From Acidilobaceae archaeon (GTDB taxonomy: Archaea; Thermoproteota; Thermoprotei_A; Sulfolobales; Acidilobaceae): DNA of 64,000 nt. The position numbers and the translations under genes are program-made. Shown one piece after another: positions 1-6,892 of the stretch. Position 1 is the first letter of the stretch. Every line of letters begins with the position of its first letter. The notes beneath the pieces were generated by a model. That model was not told the DNA's origin. It did not search any database and saw only the letters and a program-made list of their open reading frames with translations. The stretch covers positions 124,001 through 188,000 of the forward strand of contig JANXEI010000002.1 of the NCBI GenBank assembly GCA_025058835.1, read 5' to 3'.

Positions 1-1
1 C

Positions 2-979
2 ATCGTGCTGGACAAGGAGGTTGTACACCCTGATATGCCGAAGAGGGTGGAGAGCGCAAAGATCGCCCTTCTCGATGCGCCTCTAGAGATAGAGAAGCCG
101 GAAATAGATCTAGAGATTAGTATCTCCAGCCCCGATCTCATGAGGAAGCTAATGGAGAAGCAGGAGAAGATCCTAGCGTCCAAGGTAGAGAAGATAGCTG
201 CAACTGGTGCCAACGTAGTCATAACCCAGAAGGGGATCGACGATGTGGCCCAGCACTTCCTAGCGAAGAAGGGCATACTTGCAGTGAGGAGGGTAAAGAG
301 GAGCGACATAGAGAAGCTGGCAAGGGCTACGGGAGCAAAGATAGTCACCGACATAGAGGACCTGAGTGCCGACGACCTTGGCTTCGCAGAACTAGTCGAG
401 GAGAGGAGAGTCGGAGAGGACAAGATGGTGTTCGTGGAGGGCGCAAAGAACCTTAGGAGCGTGACCATTGTGGTGAGAGGAGGATTTGAGAGGCTGGTAG
501 ATGAAGCTGACAGGGCACTCCACGACGCCCTGAGCGCGGTAGCAGATGCGGTTATGGACGGCATGGTGGTAGGGGGAGCTGGTGCCACTGAGGCGGAGTT
601 GGCAAAGAACATATACGAGTTCGCTAGGACGCAGCCTGGCAAGACTCAGCTGGCCGTAGAGGCCTTCGCTAGAGCCCTGGAAGCGATACCTCAGATACTC
701 GCCTTCAACGCGGGCCATGACCCAATAAACGTGCTGGTGAAGCTCAGGAGTGCTCATGAGAGGCCCGACGGGACTTTCCTAGGGATAGATGTGGAGACAG
801 GGGAGCTGCTGAACACCTGGGAGGCTGGCATAGTGGACCCAGCCAGAGTAAAGGCTAACGCGCTGAAGGCTGGTACCGAAGCGGCTTCCCTCATACTCAG
901 GATAGATGACATGATAGCAGCAAAGAGGTCAGAGGAGAAGGAGAAGAAGGAAAAGGGCGGAGCTGAGAAGGAAGACTAG
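2..979 (+). CDS. thsA: thermosome subunit (group II chaperonin), C-terminal part
   Basis: ATP-dependent cytosolic protein-folding chaperonin (archaeal CCT/thermosome family). The reading frame is open from the first base of the window, so the N-terminal ~220 residues, including the equatorial ATP-binding part, lie upstream; the GTG at 5 is not the start. What is present matches the apical domain (the VVHPDMPKRVESAKIALLD block) and the C-terminal equatorial domain, with the AGATEAELA block and the conserved GIDVETGELLNTWEAGIVDP stretch near the end. The tail is charged and Lys/Glu-rich, as in other thermosomes. A hairpin plus T-run follows the stop. Ring partners (other subunits) are not in the window. 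Confidence 0.96.
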   Translation: MVLDKEVVHPDMPKRVESAKIALLDAPLEIEKPEIDLEISISSPDLMRKLMEKQEKILASKVEKIAATGANVVITQKGIDDVAQHFLAKKGILAVRRVKRSDIEKLARATGAKIVTDIEDLSADDLGFAELVEERRVGEDKMVFVEGAKNLRSVTIVVRGGFERLVDEADRALHDALSAVADAVMDGMVVGGAGATEAELAKNIYEFARTQPGKTQLAVEAFARALEAIPQILAFNAGHDPINVLVKLRSAHERPDGTFLGIDVETGELLNTWEAGIVDPARVKANALKAGTEAASLILRIDDMIAAKRSEEKEKKEKGGAEKED

Positions 980-1005
980 ACGAGATCGTCTTTTTAGGGC
1001 TTTTT
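978..1005 (+). terminator. hairpin and T-run after thermosome gene
   Basis: AGACGA, a 2-base spacer and TCGTCT form a small stem overlapping the stop codon, followed at once by TTTT and a few bases later by a second run of five T. Archaeal terminators are mainly T-runs, so this is a reasonable end of the thermosome transcript before the S17e gene. Confidence 0.5.
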
Positions 1006-1031
1006 CCCTCTCCACCTTCCTGGGTTCAGAA

Positions 1032-1262
1032 GTGGGAAGAGTCAGGAGCTCCCTCGTCAAGAGGACTGCTAGGAAGCTCTTGGAGAGCTATCCGGATATA
1101 TTCACGGGCGGCTTCGAGCACAACAAGGTGGTGGTAGGGCAGCTGTTGGAGCTGAAGAGCAAGAAGCTGAGGAACCAGATAGCCGGCTACATAACGCATA
1201 AAGTGAACGCTGCCCTCAAGAGGAAGGGCAGCACGCAGAAGGAGGAGCCGGAGGAGCTATAG
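1032..1262 (+). CDS. rps17e: 30S ribosomal protein S17e
   Basis: Small-subunit ribosomal protein shared by archaea and eukaryotes. The 76-residue product starts at GTG and begins MGRVRSSLVKRTARKLLE, which is the diagnostic S17e N-terminus; the middle NKVVVGQLLELKSKKLRNQI also fits. Length is typical of archaeal S17e (60-80). The C-terminus is a charged tail. It sits 52 bases after the thermosome stop and 13 bases before the MoaD-PRTase gene, so it may be cotranscribed with the latter. Confidence 0.97.
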   Translation: MGRVRSSLVKRTARKLLESYPDIFTGGFEHNKVVVGQLLELKSKKLRNQIAGYITHKVNAALKRKGSTQKEEPEEL

Positions 1263-1275
1263 CGGTGTCCTCGCT

Positions 1276-2001
1276 TTGTCGAAAATAACTATCAGGTTCC
1301 TCGGTCACCTCTCAGAAGTCCTAGGGAAGGAGAGCATAGAGATAGAAGCAGAGGGGTGGAAGGAGGCATTACTGAAGCTGAGGGGTATGAGTGAGCGGCT
1401 GGCAGATGTGATAGAGCCCTCCGGAGAGCCCTCTCCTGCATATATGGTCTTCGTCGATGGGGTTGACTATAGGATAGCCGAGAGCTCCCAGGCAAGGGAA
1501 ATCGTGCTGTTCCCAGTGGTCCATGGAGGCAGCGTGAGGCTACTCTCCTGGGAAGAGATAGCAACGACGTCACAGGCAGTAGCAGACAAGATCTTGAAGT
1601 CAGGCTTCATGCCAGACGTTGTAGTGGGTATACTCAGAGGGGGCATTGTGCCGGCCCTCCTTGTTGCTGACCTGTTGGGCGTTGACGACGTGGGGACCAT
1701 AGAGGTCAAGCTATATCAAGCTCCTAGGGAGAGGAGGGAGAGGCCTTTCCTCAGACAGCCCCTCCTGCTTGACGTGAGGGAGAAAAAAGTCCTCCTCGTA
1801 GACGATGTGAGCGACAGTGGCCTCACGCTAGAGCTCGCCATAGATTACTTAAAGCATCACTCGCCTGCTATGGTGAAGACTGCGACCCTCTACGTGAAAC
1901 CTTGGACTCGATTCGTGCCCGACTACTATGCAGAGACTACAGAGAGCTGGCTCGTCTTCCCTTGGGGGAGAGGGGAATTCCGCAGGGCCTCCAACGCTTG
2001 A
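1276..2001 (+). CDS. MoaD-like beta-grasp domain fused to phosphoribosyltransferase
   Basis: A two-domain protein of 241 residues starting at TTG. Residues 1-85 look like a MoaD/ThiS/SAMP ubiquitin-like protein and end in VVHGG, exactly where free MoaD proteins stop with Gly-Gly. Residues ~87-241 are a purine-type phosphoribosyltransferase with the GILRGGIVPA loop (118-127) and the PRPP loop VLLVDDVSDSGLT (172-184). A GTG codon at 1534, two codons after the Gly-Gly, could start the PRTase alone (155 residues, the usual size). PRTases of this type salvage xanthine/guanine; MoaD proteins carry sulfur or modify proteins. Whether the product is one protein, is cleaved after GG, or is also made from the internal start cannot be told from sequence. 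Confidence 0.85.
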   Translation: MSKITIRFLGHLSEVLGKESIEIEAEGWKEALLKLRGMSERLADVIEPSGEPSPAYMVFVDGVDYRIAESSQAREIVLFPVVHGGSVRLLSWEEIATTSQAVADKILKSGFMPDVVVGILRGGIVPALLVADLLGVDDVGTIEVKLYQAPRERRERPFLRQPLLLDVREKKVLLVDDVSDSGLTLELAIDYLKHHSPAMVKTATLYVKPWTRFVPDYYAETTESWLVFPWGRGEFRRASNA

Positions 2002-2447
2002 CAGGTCGCAGGGTTCTCGTGAACGTGGGTCAGAGGAGGCTCGAAGTAGTTAGACTGTTCCTAGAGAGGCCCATCCCTCCGCGACCTCTCCGTTCCTCTA
2101 TGGACCACGTGCTCATTGCAGGCCTCCCGCGAGAGGTCGACCCCTGCTCCGCGATCCTCGCTTATATGTATGTGACTGAGGACGTTCTGTTAGGGACTAA
2201 AGTGAAGAACAAATCCCTTCTTTTCGCGATGAACATCCTAGGCCTGAAGCAGACTAAGGAGGTCGTAGAGGGGGTAACGGAGTTTCTCTCAGTAGTCGTC
2301 GCAGGGCCAGAAGGAAAGGCAAGTGAGGCCCTGGAGGAGGTGAGGCAGCAGCTGGGAGCGGATTTCATAGACGTAAGATACGACAGCTTCTCCTGCTCCC
2401 CAGAGGAACTGGAGAGAATAACGAGAGAAAGAGTGGAGAGGCTATAG
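1998..2447 (+). CDS. Cgi121-like KEOPS subunit (tentative)
   Basis: 149-residue product if it starts at the TTG at 1998, which overlaps the TGA of the preceding gene (TTGA) and suggests translational coupling; an open frame extends further upstream inside the PRTase but is unlikely to be used. The order of elements, a SSMDHVLIAG strand, a helix-rich middle (AILAYMYVTEDVLLGTKVKN then LLFAMNILGLKQTKEVV) and a strand LSVVVAG with a final helix, resembles Cgi121, the KEOPS-complex subunit that helps make t6A in tRNA. The match is by pattern only and no catalytic residue exists to confirm it. Otherwise a conserved protein of unknown function. Confidence 0.5.
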   Translation: MTGRRVLVNVGQRRLEVVRLFLERPIPPRPLRSSMDHVLIAGLPREVDPCSAILAYMYVTEDVLLGTKVKNKSLLFAMNILGLKQTKEVVEGVTEFLSVVVAGPEGKASEALEEVRQQLGADFIDVRYDSFSCSPEELERITRERVERL

Positions 2448-2495
2448 AACCCCAGAGTTAAAGGATTTAGTTATCTGTTGAAAAGAGGAGCAACT

Positions 2496-3674
2496 TTGAA
2501 AGAGGTCTACATAGTAGATGGGATCAGGACCCCAATCGGTAAGTTCGGCAAGAGCCTGAAGGATTACTCTGCAGTTGACCTGGCAGCTTTTGCTATGAGG
2601 AAACTTTTCGAGAAGGCAAGGGTTTCCCCAGAGAGCGTAGAGCTTGTGATTATGGGTCATGTGATAAGGGCGGGCACGGGCATGAACACGGCTCGCCAGG
2701 CAGCAATAAGAGCTGGAGTGCCCGCGGCAGTGGATGCATTCAACGTTGATATGGTCTGTGCCAGCGGGATGAGCTCAATAGTGACAGGTGCTATGTACAT
2801 AAAGAGCGGTCAATATGATGTGATCTTAGCAGGCGGTATGGAGTCCATGAGCAATGCTCCCTTCATCCTGCACCAGAAACACAGGTGGGGGGTGAGGCAC
2901 TTCGTGCTCAGTAGAGGGAAGGGAGAAATATATGATGCAATGGTGCACGACGGTCTCTACGATCCCCTTCTCGGCTACGTCATGGGAGAGGAAGCGGACA
3001 TAACGGCAAAGAGATACGGAGCGCAGAAGGAGGAGCTCGACTGGATCGGCTATGAGAGCCACAGGAGGGCGGCCAAAGCATGGGAGGGGGCCATGGAGAG
3101 GTACGTCGCTCCTTTCCCAAGCAGTCCCCCTCTCGAGAAGGACGAGGGGATCAAGTGGGACATAACGCTCGAGGAGGCGAGGGCTCAGCAGCCGGTTTTC
3201 AGCAAAGACGGTTTACACACTGTTTACACCTCTAGCCAGCTCAGCGACGGGGCCAGCGTTGTTCTCCTCGCTTCGAAGGAGGGGCTCAAGAAGTTGGGAG
3301 TAGAGGGGAAGGCAGTGATAAGCGGTCACGCCTATGCTGCCACAGATCCCGTGGAGTTCCCCATAGCTCCAGTATACGCGGTGAGAAAGCTCCTCTCGCA
3401 GCTTGGCTGGAGCGTAGACAAGGTAGACTTCTGGGAGAACAACGAGGCCTTCGCTGTTAACAGCTATCTGATGAACAGGCAGCTAGGAGTCCCTTACGAG
3501 AGGTTAAACGTCCATGGCGGAGCGATAGCCCTAGGCCACCCGCTGGGGGCAAGCGGGGCTCGAATCACCATAGAGCTCCTCAATGTGCTGGAAACGAGAG
3601 GGGGGAGGAAGGGGATCGCGTCGATCTGCCATGGCCTAGGCGGAGCTGCTGCTCTGGCCCTAGAGCTCCCCTAG
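2496..3674 (+). CDS. acetyl-CoA C-acetyltransferase (thiolase)
   Basis: Condenses two acetyl-CoA or cleaves acetoacetyl-CoA in the cytosol. All three catalytic elements are intact: the nucleophile Cys in DMVCASGMSS, the His in VHGGAIALGHPLGASGA, and the second Cys in SICHGLGG near the C-terminus. I chose the TTG at 2496 (MKEVYIVDGIRTPIG, the normal thiolase N-terminus) because AGAGGAG lies just upstream; an alternative TTG at 2478 adds six residues. About 392 residues, the standard length. It ends convergently with the recombinase gene, sharing 4 bases. Unlike the two thiolase-like genes at 36-38 kb, this one should be an active thiolase. Confidence 0.95.
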   Translation: MKEVYIVDGIRTPIGKFGKSLKDYSAVDLAAFAMRKLFEKARVSPESVELVIMGHVIRAGTGMNTARQAAIRAGVPAAVDAFNVDMVCASGMSSIVTGAMYIKSGQYDVILAGGMESMSNAPFILHQKHRWGVRHFVLSRGKGEIYDAMVHDGLYDPLLGYVMGEEADITAKRYGAQKEELDWIGYESHRRAAKAWEGAMERYVAPFPSSPPLEKDEGIKWDITLEEARAQQPVFSKDGLHTVYTSSQLSDGASVVLLASKEGLKKLGVEGKAVISGHAYAATDPVEFPIAPVYAVRKLLSQLGWSVDKVDFWENNEAFAVNSYLMNRQLGVPYERLNVHGGAIALGHPLGASGARITIELLNVLETRGGRKGIASICHGLGGAAALALELP

Positions 3675-4564
3675 CGCCTCCTCCAGTCCTGCCATTGACC
3701 TACCTGAGCCGGAGGGGCGAGAAAGACTCTTTCGTACTCTCTCCTCACGTCCTCCGAAGTCAGGTGGAGGTAGAGCTGTGTTACTTTCAGGTCGCTGTGC
3801 CCCAGAAGCCTCTGGAGAGCAGAGAGGCTCATGCCCCTTCTCAGCGCTTCGGTAGCAAAAGTGTGCCTCAGGATGTGGGGCCTCACAGAAGCCGGATCGA
3901 GGCCTGCCCTCTCTGCTAGCCTCTTGATCCTTTTGTACAGCGCCTGGTATGAAATGTCTATTAGCCTATCTCTGGCACTCTTCCTCACGATACTCAGGTA
4001 CTCGCTCAACGCCGCCCGCGAGGCTGGGCCGAGGACGACAACTCTCTGCTTGCCGTACTTACCCACCACCCTTACCACTCCGCTGTTCACATCTACGTCG
4101 CCAACCCTCAACGAGAGGAGCTCTGATGCGCGGAGGCCTGACTCTGCCATCATGGACACGCAGAGGAGGTCGACGAGATCTCGGGACGAGTTCAGCATCC
4201 TCTCCACCTCCTCCCAGCTGAGCGTGCCGCTATACCCCCTCTTGGAGCTCGGGACTGTGGGCACCTCCTCTATACCGAGCCACTTCAGAAACCTCCTCAC
4301 AAAGACAGAATAGTAGTGGATCGTGCTCTGCTGCCTCTTTCCTGACCTCAGTCGACTGAGCCACTCCATGTAGTCCTTCACGGTTATGCTACTTACCGGC
4401 CTCTCCTCCCCAACTAAAGAGACGAAACTCTTTATTGCAGCCCAATATGCCTTCACTGTCTTTTGGCTTAGCCCAAGGCCCTCGAGGCTCGACCTGAAGA
4501 GCTCTGCCGCATCCTTCACGCTCTGGGAACTCGTCCTCAGCTGGGGGAGGCTCACGCGCGGCAA
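3671..4564 (-). CDS. xerA: tyrosine recombinase XerA
   Basis: Site-specific recombinase of 297 residues, the size of archaeal XerA, which resolves chromosome dimers at dif. An N-terminal SAM-like core-binding domain (residues ~15-100) precedes the catalytic domain. The catalytic set is complete: R145 (SGLRASEL), K172 (KYGKQR), H230-x-x-R233 (RPHILRHTFA), H256 (LLGHSD) and the nucleophile Y265 (TQLYLHL). Start is TTG; the AT-rich block at 4611-4620 on this strand is a plausible TATA box. There are no integration genes or repeats beside it, so a housekeeping Xer role fits better than a mobile element. Confidence 0.93.
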   Translation of the reverse strand: MPRVSLPQLRTSSQSVKDAAELFRSSLEGLGLSQKTVKAYWAAIKSFVSLVGEERPVSSITVKDYMEWLSRLRSGKRQQSTIHYYSVFVRRFLKWLGIEEVPTVPSSKRGYSGTLSWEEVERMLNSSRDLVDLLCVSMMAESGLRASELLSLRVGDVDVNSGVVRVVGKYGKQRVVVLGPASRAALSEYLSIVRKSARDRLIDISYQALYKRIKRLAERAGLDPASVRPHILRHTFATEALRRGMSLSALQRLLGHSDLKVTQLYLHLTSEDVRREYERVFLAPPAQVGQWQDWRRR

Positions 4565-4610
4565 GGTCTTCCCATATCGTCCTATGAGTTGGGGGGCTAT
4601 TCGAGCAAAA

Positions 4611-4620
4611 GCTAAATAAT
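4611..4620 (-). promoter_or_regulatory. TATA box of xerA
   Basis: TATTATTTAG on the minus strand, about 50 bases upstream of the xerA TTG, which would give a leader of roughly 25 bases. It lies back to back with the TATA box of the divergent histidine-rich gene. Confidence 0.5.
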
Positions 4621-4646
4621 ACTTTTGCTGCCCTGAACGTCAACGC

Positions 4647-4655
4647 CTATAAAAA
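4647..4655 (+). promoter_or_regulatory. TATA box of the histidine-rich protein gene
   Basis: CCTATAAAAA is a near-consensus archaeal TATA box; transcription would begin near 4677, giving a leader of about 9 bases before the TTG at 4686. Confidence 0.6.
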
Positions 4656-4685
4656 CTCACAGAGGCGTTTTCGCCGAGGGCCCTG

Positions 4686-4994
4686 TTGAGCAAGCGGCTA
4701 GGGTTTCCCAAAAAGAGAGAGGACATAGAAAAAATAGTAGAAGAAGTGAGTTCGGAGCATGAACACGAGCACGAACATCATCACCACCACCATCACGAAG
4801 AGAGCCCAGAGCTAAGGATGGTGATAGACTCGCTTAGCGCAAAGCTCACTCTCATGGAGGAGAGGCTAGAGGCGCAGAGCGCAGAGATAGCAAGACTTTA
4901 CAAGGTCTTAGCGCACCTCGTGGAGGCGCTGGCTGCCGACTCTGAGGAGGAGAAAAGGAGAGCTCTGAATGGGGCTCTTGCTGCGCTAGAGTGA
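4686..4994 (+). CDS. histidine-rich coiled-coil protein, function unknown
   Basis: 102 residues from a TTG preceded by GAGGG. Residues ~24-38 alternate His and Glu and then run through seven consecutive His, an obvious potential binding site for Ni, Zn, Co or Cu. The rest (residues ~42-100) is predicted helical with heptad-like spacing (IDSLSAKLTLMEERLEAQ, IARLYKVLAHLVEAL), so a coiled-coil oligomer is likely. No signal peptide or membrane segment, so cytosolic. It has its own TATA box and is followed 5 bases later by a ribbon-helix-helix gene, suggesting one operon. I do not recognise a family; metal storage or sensing is inference. Confidence 0.8.
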   Translation: MSKRLGFPKKREDIEKIVEEVSSEHEHEHEHHHHHHHEESPELRMVIDSLSAKLTLMEERLEAQSAEIARLYKVLAHLVEALAADSEEEKRRALNGALAALE

Positions 4995-4999
4995 TCTAG

Positions 5000-5311
5000 A
5001 TGAGCAGCGAAAGAAAAGCTCCCCCTATAAAGCCTTCAAAAGTAGTTCCGGTGAGCTCAAAGCTCACAGAATATGAGAACTCAATTTTAGAGGCAATAGC
5101 TCAGGCATGCGGTGTCACGAAGAGCTCGATCGTTAGGGTTGCAGTGCTGAGGTTGCTGGAAGAGGCCATAGAGAACGATCGGCTTGAGATAAAAAAGAGA
5201 TTGGTGCCGGGCTACATAACCATGTTCGAGCTGTTGAAGGAGGAAGCCTTGGAGAGCTATAGGAAGTGTCTCGCGAGGATGAGAGGCGACGGAACTGAGC
5301 AGGCGCGATGA
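5000..5311 (+). CDS. ribbon-helix-helix (CopG/MetJ-type) DNA-binding protein
   Basis: 103 residues. After a basic, proline-rich N-terminus, residues ~15-52 have the ribbon-helix-helix pattern: a short strand VVPVSSKLT, helix 1 YENSILEAIAQACG and helix 2 KSSIVRVAVLRLLEEAI. Such proteins bind operator DNA as dimers. The remaining half is helical and charged, with a single Cys, and has no ligand-binding ACT domain, so it is not a full NikR. It starts at ATG 5 bases after the histidine-rich gene; the two are probably cotranscribed, and a regulator acting on its own divergent promoter region is a natural guess. Target and signal are unknown. Confidence 0.72.
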   Translation: MSSERKAPPIKPSKVVPVSSKLTEYENSILEAIAQACGVTKSSIVRVAVLRLLEEAIENDRLEIKKRLVPGYITMFELLKEEALESYRKCLARMRGDGTEQAR

Positions 5312-5335
5312 GGTAAGGCACCTCTCTGAGAATGT

Positions 5336-5407
5336 GCCCTGCCTGACCGGTGCGCCCTCATCGTCATCCCCTCCTTAGGGTCTCAGGCGACGTGAGACCG
5401 GCAGGGC
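5336..5407 (+). ncRNA. candidate structured RNA element between RHH gene and thrS
   Basis: Two perfectly complementary blocks, GCCCTGCC (5336-5343) and GGCAGGGC (5400-5407), enclose a second perfect hairpin, GGTCTCA (5379-5385) / TGAGACC (5393-5399), with a 7-base loop. The inner hairpin abuts the 3' side of the outer stem; the 5' side carries a 35-base single-stranded bulge containing CCTCC. GCGCCC (5352-5357) could instead pair with GGGCGC (5404-5409), so two folds compete. It lies upstream of the thrS TATA box, hence not in the thrS leader; it could be the 3' UTR of the regulator gene or an independent small RNA. It is not tRNA-like and has no clear C/D or ACA box. Confidence 0.45.
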
Positions 5408-5430
5408 GCTTTGTAGAGTAGAGACGAAGG

Positions 5431-5438
5431 CTATAAAG
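5431..5438 (+). promoter_or_regulatory. TATA box deciding the thrS start
   Basis: CTATAAAG. Initiation about 26 bases downstream falls near 5460, beyond the first ATG at 5444 but just before the ATG at 5468. This argues that thrS is translated from 5468 on a very short leader. Confidence 0.6.
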
Positions 5439-5467
5439 AGCAGATGTCCCCCTCAAGATTAAAGGCT

Positions 5468-6892
5468 ATGGAGAACCCCTGGGGGAGAGACGTGAGTGGG
5501 GAGAAGGACCACATAGACTATGCCCACGAGCTGGACGTGGCTATAAAACCAGATTCCACTGTGCCCCTCATAGGAAAAGAGTACGGCTACTTTTCCGGCC
5601 CCGGAGTCCCACTGTTCAGCATAGGAGGCGGTTTCCTCAGGCAGGCATTGCAGCAGATACTCGTAAGCTTCCATGCCAGGAGGGGTTACTTCATAGCGGA
5701 AACGCCTACCCTGGCCAGCAGCGAGCTCTTCAAGCTGTCGGGCCACATGGACTTCTACCGGGAAAACATGTACGTTTTCAACATAGAGGACAGGGAGTTC
5801 ACAGTCAAACCCATGAACTGTCCCTATCACTTACTCATCTTCCTGAGCCACCTAGCTCGCTTCAGGAACAGAGTGAAGCTCCCCTTCAAGATATTCGAGA
5901 TGGGTAGAGTTCACAGGTATGAGCCGAGCGGGAGCCTCTACGGCCTCCTCAGGGTGAGGGGGTTTACGCAGGACGATGCGCACATCATAACTCCAGAGGG
6001 AGAGGCAGCAAGAGTCATCTCAGACGTTTTCGAAGAGATGAGGTCTCTGATGGAGCTCGTCTTCGGCCTGCCCATAGATGAGGGTAACGTGAGGCTAAGG
6101 CTGAGCCTCTCCGACAGATCGCAGATAGGCACTCATTTCATGGGTAGCTGGGAGGAGTGGTCGGCAGCTGAGAGCGCACTAGAGGAGATAGCAAGCAAGA
6201 TAGCAGAAAAATACAAGGTGAAGGTGAGCAGAGGCGTGGGAGAGGCAGCCTTCTATGGGCCGAAAATAGATCTGATGATGTCTCTCAGGGGGAGCAGTGG
6301 AGTGAAGGAGTGGCAGATGGGAACCATCCAGTTCGACTTCAACTTGCCTCGGAGGTTCAAGATCTACGATTACGTGAAGGAGATCTATGGAGACATGAAC
6401 GTTTTCATCATCCATAGGGCCCTCCTCGGCTCGATAGAGAGGTTCATCGGAGGCTACCTTGAACATTACAAGGGCAGGCTCCCCTTCTCTATGGCCCCTC
6501 TTCAGGTGGCTATTATTGCCATAAAGGCAGGGGGAGAGCTAGACGTAAAGGTAGAGGAGGTCTCAGAGAGAGTGAAGAGGGAGCTCCTCAGCAGGGGGCT
6601 GAGGGTGGCAGTGAAGGAGAGCTCTAGGACCGGCCTCTCTGGAGATGTGAGGCTGCTGGAGTCTTCTATCAAGCCGCCGCTGATCGTTTACATAGGCCCA
6701 AAGGAGGTGAGAGAGTCAACGCTTGCTGTTGCCGTTTATGATCAGAGGACAGGGAGGAGGAGCAACATGAGCGTGAAGTACGGAGAAACCCTAGAGGAGC
6801 TGATGAAGATAATAGAAGAGCAGGAGAAGAGCGTGAGAGAGGCGAGTGGGGTATCGCCAAGGATACCCGCGGACCTATCCCACATGGTCTAG
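5468..6892 (+). CDS. thrS: threonyl-tRNA synthetase, catalytic type without editing domain
   Basis: Charges tRNA-Thr. The protein (474 residues from ATG 5468; 482 from 5444) begins directly in the class II catalytic core, without the TGS and N2 editing domains of bacterial ThrRS or the N-terminal editing domain of euryarchaeal ThrRS. Motif 2 is visible as FEMGRVHRYEP...RGFTQDDAH; zinc ligands expected in this family appear as Cys in KPMNCPYH, His in TQDDAH and His in FIIHRALLGS. An anticodon-binding domain (PLQVAIIAI onward) follows. Known biology: several crenarchaea have this ThrS-cat plus a separate ThrS-ed that clears Ser-tRNA-Thr; no ThrS-ed gene is in the window. It meets the nucleotidyltransferase gene tail to tail with no gap. 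Confidence 0.95.
   Translation: MENPWGRDVSGEKDHIDYAHELDVAIKPDSTVPLIGKEYGYFSGPGVPLFSIGGGFLRQALQQILVSFHARRGYFIAETPTLASSELFKLSGHMDFYRENMYVFNIEDREFTVKPMNCPYHLLIFLSHLARFRNRVKLPFKIFEMGRVHRYEPSGSLYGLLRVRGFTQDDAHIITPEGEAARVISDVFEEMRSLMELVFGLPIDEGNVRLRLSLSDRSQIGTHFMGSWEEWSAAESALEEIASKIAEKYKVKVSRGVGEAAFYGPKIDLMMSLRGSSGVKEWQMGTIQFDFNLPRRFKIYDYVKEIYGDMNVFIIHRALLGSIERFIGGYLEHYKGRLPFSMAPLQVAIIAIKAGGELDVKVEEVSERVKRELLSRGLRVAVKESSRTGLSGDVRLLESSIKPPLIVYIGPKEVRESTLAVAVYDQRTGRRSNMSVKYGETLEELMKIIEEQEKSVREASGVSPRIPADLSHMV

Noticed and set aside
1902-1997. Upstream extension of the Cgi121-like gene into the PRTase gene
   Set aside because: The extension overlaps the PRTase by 100 bases in another frame and looks non-conserved; the TTG overlapping the stop codon gives the family's normal length.
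3671-4564. Integrase of a mobile element
   Set aside because: The size and motifs fit chromosomal XerA, neighbours are housekeeping, no attachment repeats or tRNA are adjacent, and base composition does not change.
4755-4800. Seven-histidine run as a cloning tag or contaminating vector
   Set aside because: The codons mix CAT and CAC, the run is embedded in an alternating His/Glu segment and a coiled-coil protein, and the gene has native promoter and neighbour.
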